From Candidatus Woykebacteria bacterium GWB1_45_5 (lineage in GTDB: Bacteria; Patescibacteriota; Microgenomatia; Woykebacterales; RBG-16-39-9b): a stretch of DNA of 6,154 nucleotides. Within the stretch, counting starts at the first letter, position 1; each line of letters begins with the position of its first letter. The notes beneath the pieces were generated by a model, which worked only from the letters and a program-made list of their open reading frames with translations, had not been told where the DNA came from and made no database searches. The stretch lies in NCBI GenBank assembly GCA_001816645.1, contig MHCO01000030.1, positions 22,490 to 28,643 of the forward strand. The letters run 5' to 3'. The position numbers were made by a program, and so were the translations under genes. Below, one piece after another: positions 5,839 to 6,154 of this stretch.

Positions 5839-6154
5839 CTATTTAACAAACTTACTGGTTAGGTTTATTCGGCCCTGATGATCAATCTCAACAACCCGAA
5901 CCTTCATTTTTTGACCAACTTGAACTTCCTTGTTAATGTCTTCGATTCTGTAAGGTGCAATTTGCGAAATATGAACCAGTCCTTCTTTACCTGGCAATAT
6001 CTCTACAAAAGCCCCAAAGGGCATGATTCTTTTCACCTCGCCCTCATAAGTCTCGCCTGGTTGGACCTCATGAGTAAGACCTTGAACCCACTCTACTGCT
6101 TTGTCTAGAGTGTCTTGCGAACCACCCGTAATTCGAACAGTTCCGTCATCTTCA
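5839..6154 (-). CDS. pnp: Polynucleotide phosphorylase, C-terminal fragment (end of KH domain plus S1 domain)
   Basis: The visible 104 codons are the 3' end of a gene that enters from the right edge; the stop is TAG. PNPase degrades RNA 3' to 5' with phosphate and works in the cytoplasm as a trimer. The first residues (EDDGTVRITG, then a helix through about residue 25) match the end of the KH domain, which in PNPase typically reads 'I-EDDGTV-I'. Residues about 32-104 are an S1 RNA-binding domain: GETYEGEVKRIMPFGAFVEI, GKEGLVHISQIA, then VGQKMKVRVVEID and GRINLTSK. The KH-S1 order at the very C-terminus, with no tail after S1, is the PNPase arrangement. The catalytic RNase PH-like domains are outside the window. 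Another S1 protein is possible but would not normally have this KH end. The glycosylase gene starts 5 bases downstream, so the two are probably cotranscribed. Confidence 0.9.
   Translation of the reverse strand, partial: EDDGTVRITGGSQDTLDKAVEWVQGLTHEVQPGETYEGEVKRIMPFGAFVEILPGKEGLVHISQIAPYRIEDINKEVQVGQKMKVRVVEIDHQGRINLTSKFVK

Overview
All genes in this window lie on the minus strand, so the window reads from right to left. It looks like ordinary chromosomal core sequence from a compact bacterial genome with moderate base composition. Gene content, very tight spacing, the general lack of strong Shine-Dalgarno sites, a short FtsK and a non-canonical RNase J active site suggest a Candidate Phyla Radiation (Patescibacteria) lineage such as Parcubacteria or Microgenomates. 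That placement is an inference from gene style, not from a marker gene.

Right part (6154 to 3511): the last 104 codons of polynucleotide phosphorylase (end of KH plus S1 domain), a family 4 uracil-DNA glycosylase, and a full-length RNase J. They are separated by 5 bases and 1 base, so they almost certainly form one transcript. This groups the 3'-to-5' and 5'-to-3' processive ribonucleases, with a base-excision repair enzyme between them. Two metal or cluster ligand positions are unusual: the motif C histidine of RNase J is replaced by Ser, and one of the four cluster cysteines of the glycosylase is His.

Middle part (3510 to 1362): a 58-base gap with a near-consensus sigma-70-type promoter (TTGAAT, 17 bases, TATAAT) whose predicted start lies about 3 bases before the ftsK ATG. 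That predicts an essentially leaderless mRNA. A perfect 6-bp inverted repeat fills the 17-base spacer exactly and is a good operator candidate. FtsK/SpoIIIE follows, with four predicted membrane helices, a RecA-like motor and a C-terminal gamma domain.

Left part (1361 to 1): a degenerate heptamer repeat in two opposed orientations runs over the ftsK stop codon. After it come a RodZ-like protein (cytoplasmic HTH, membrane helix, external Ig-like domain), a strongly structured 218-base non-coding gap, a small DUF948-like membrane protein, and the start of a YtxH-like membrane protein that overlaps it by 29 bases and leaves the window.

The order pnp, rnj, ftsK/spoIIIE, rodZ matches, with most intervening genes removed, the well-known Bacillus subtilis order pnpA ... 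rnjB ... spoIIIE ... rodZ. I see no defence system, prophage, CRISPR array, tRNA, rRNA or insertion sequence. The less explained material is non-coding: the ftsK promoter palindrome, the heptamer repeat and the hairpin cluster at about 497-627.
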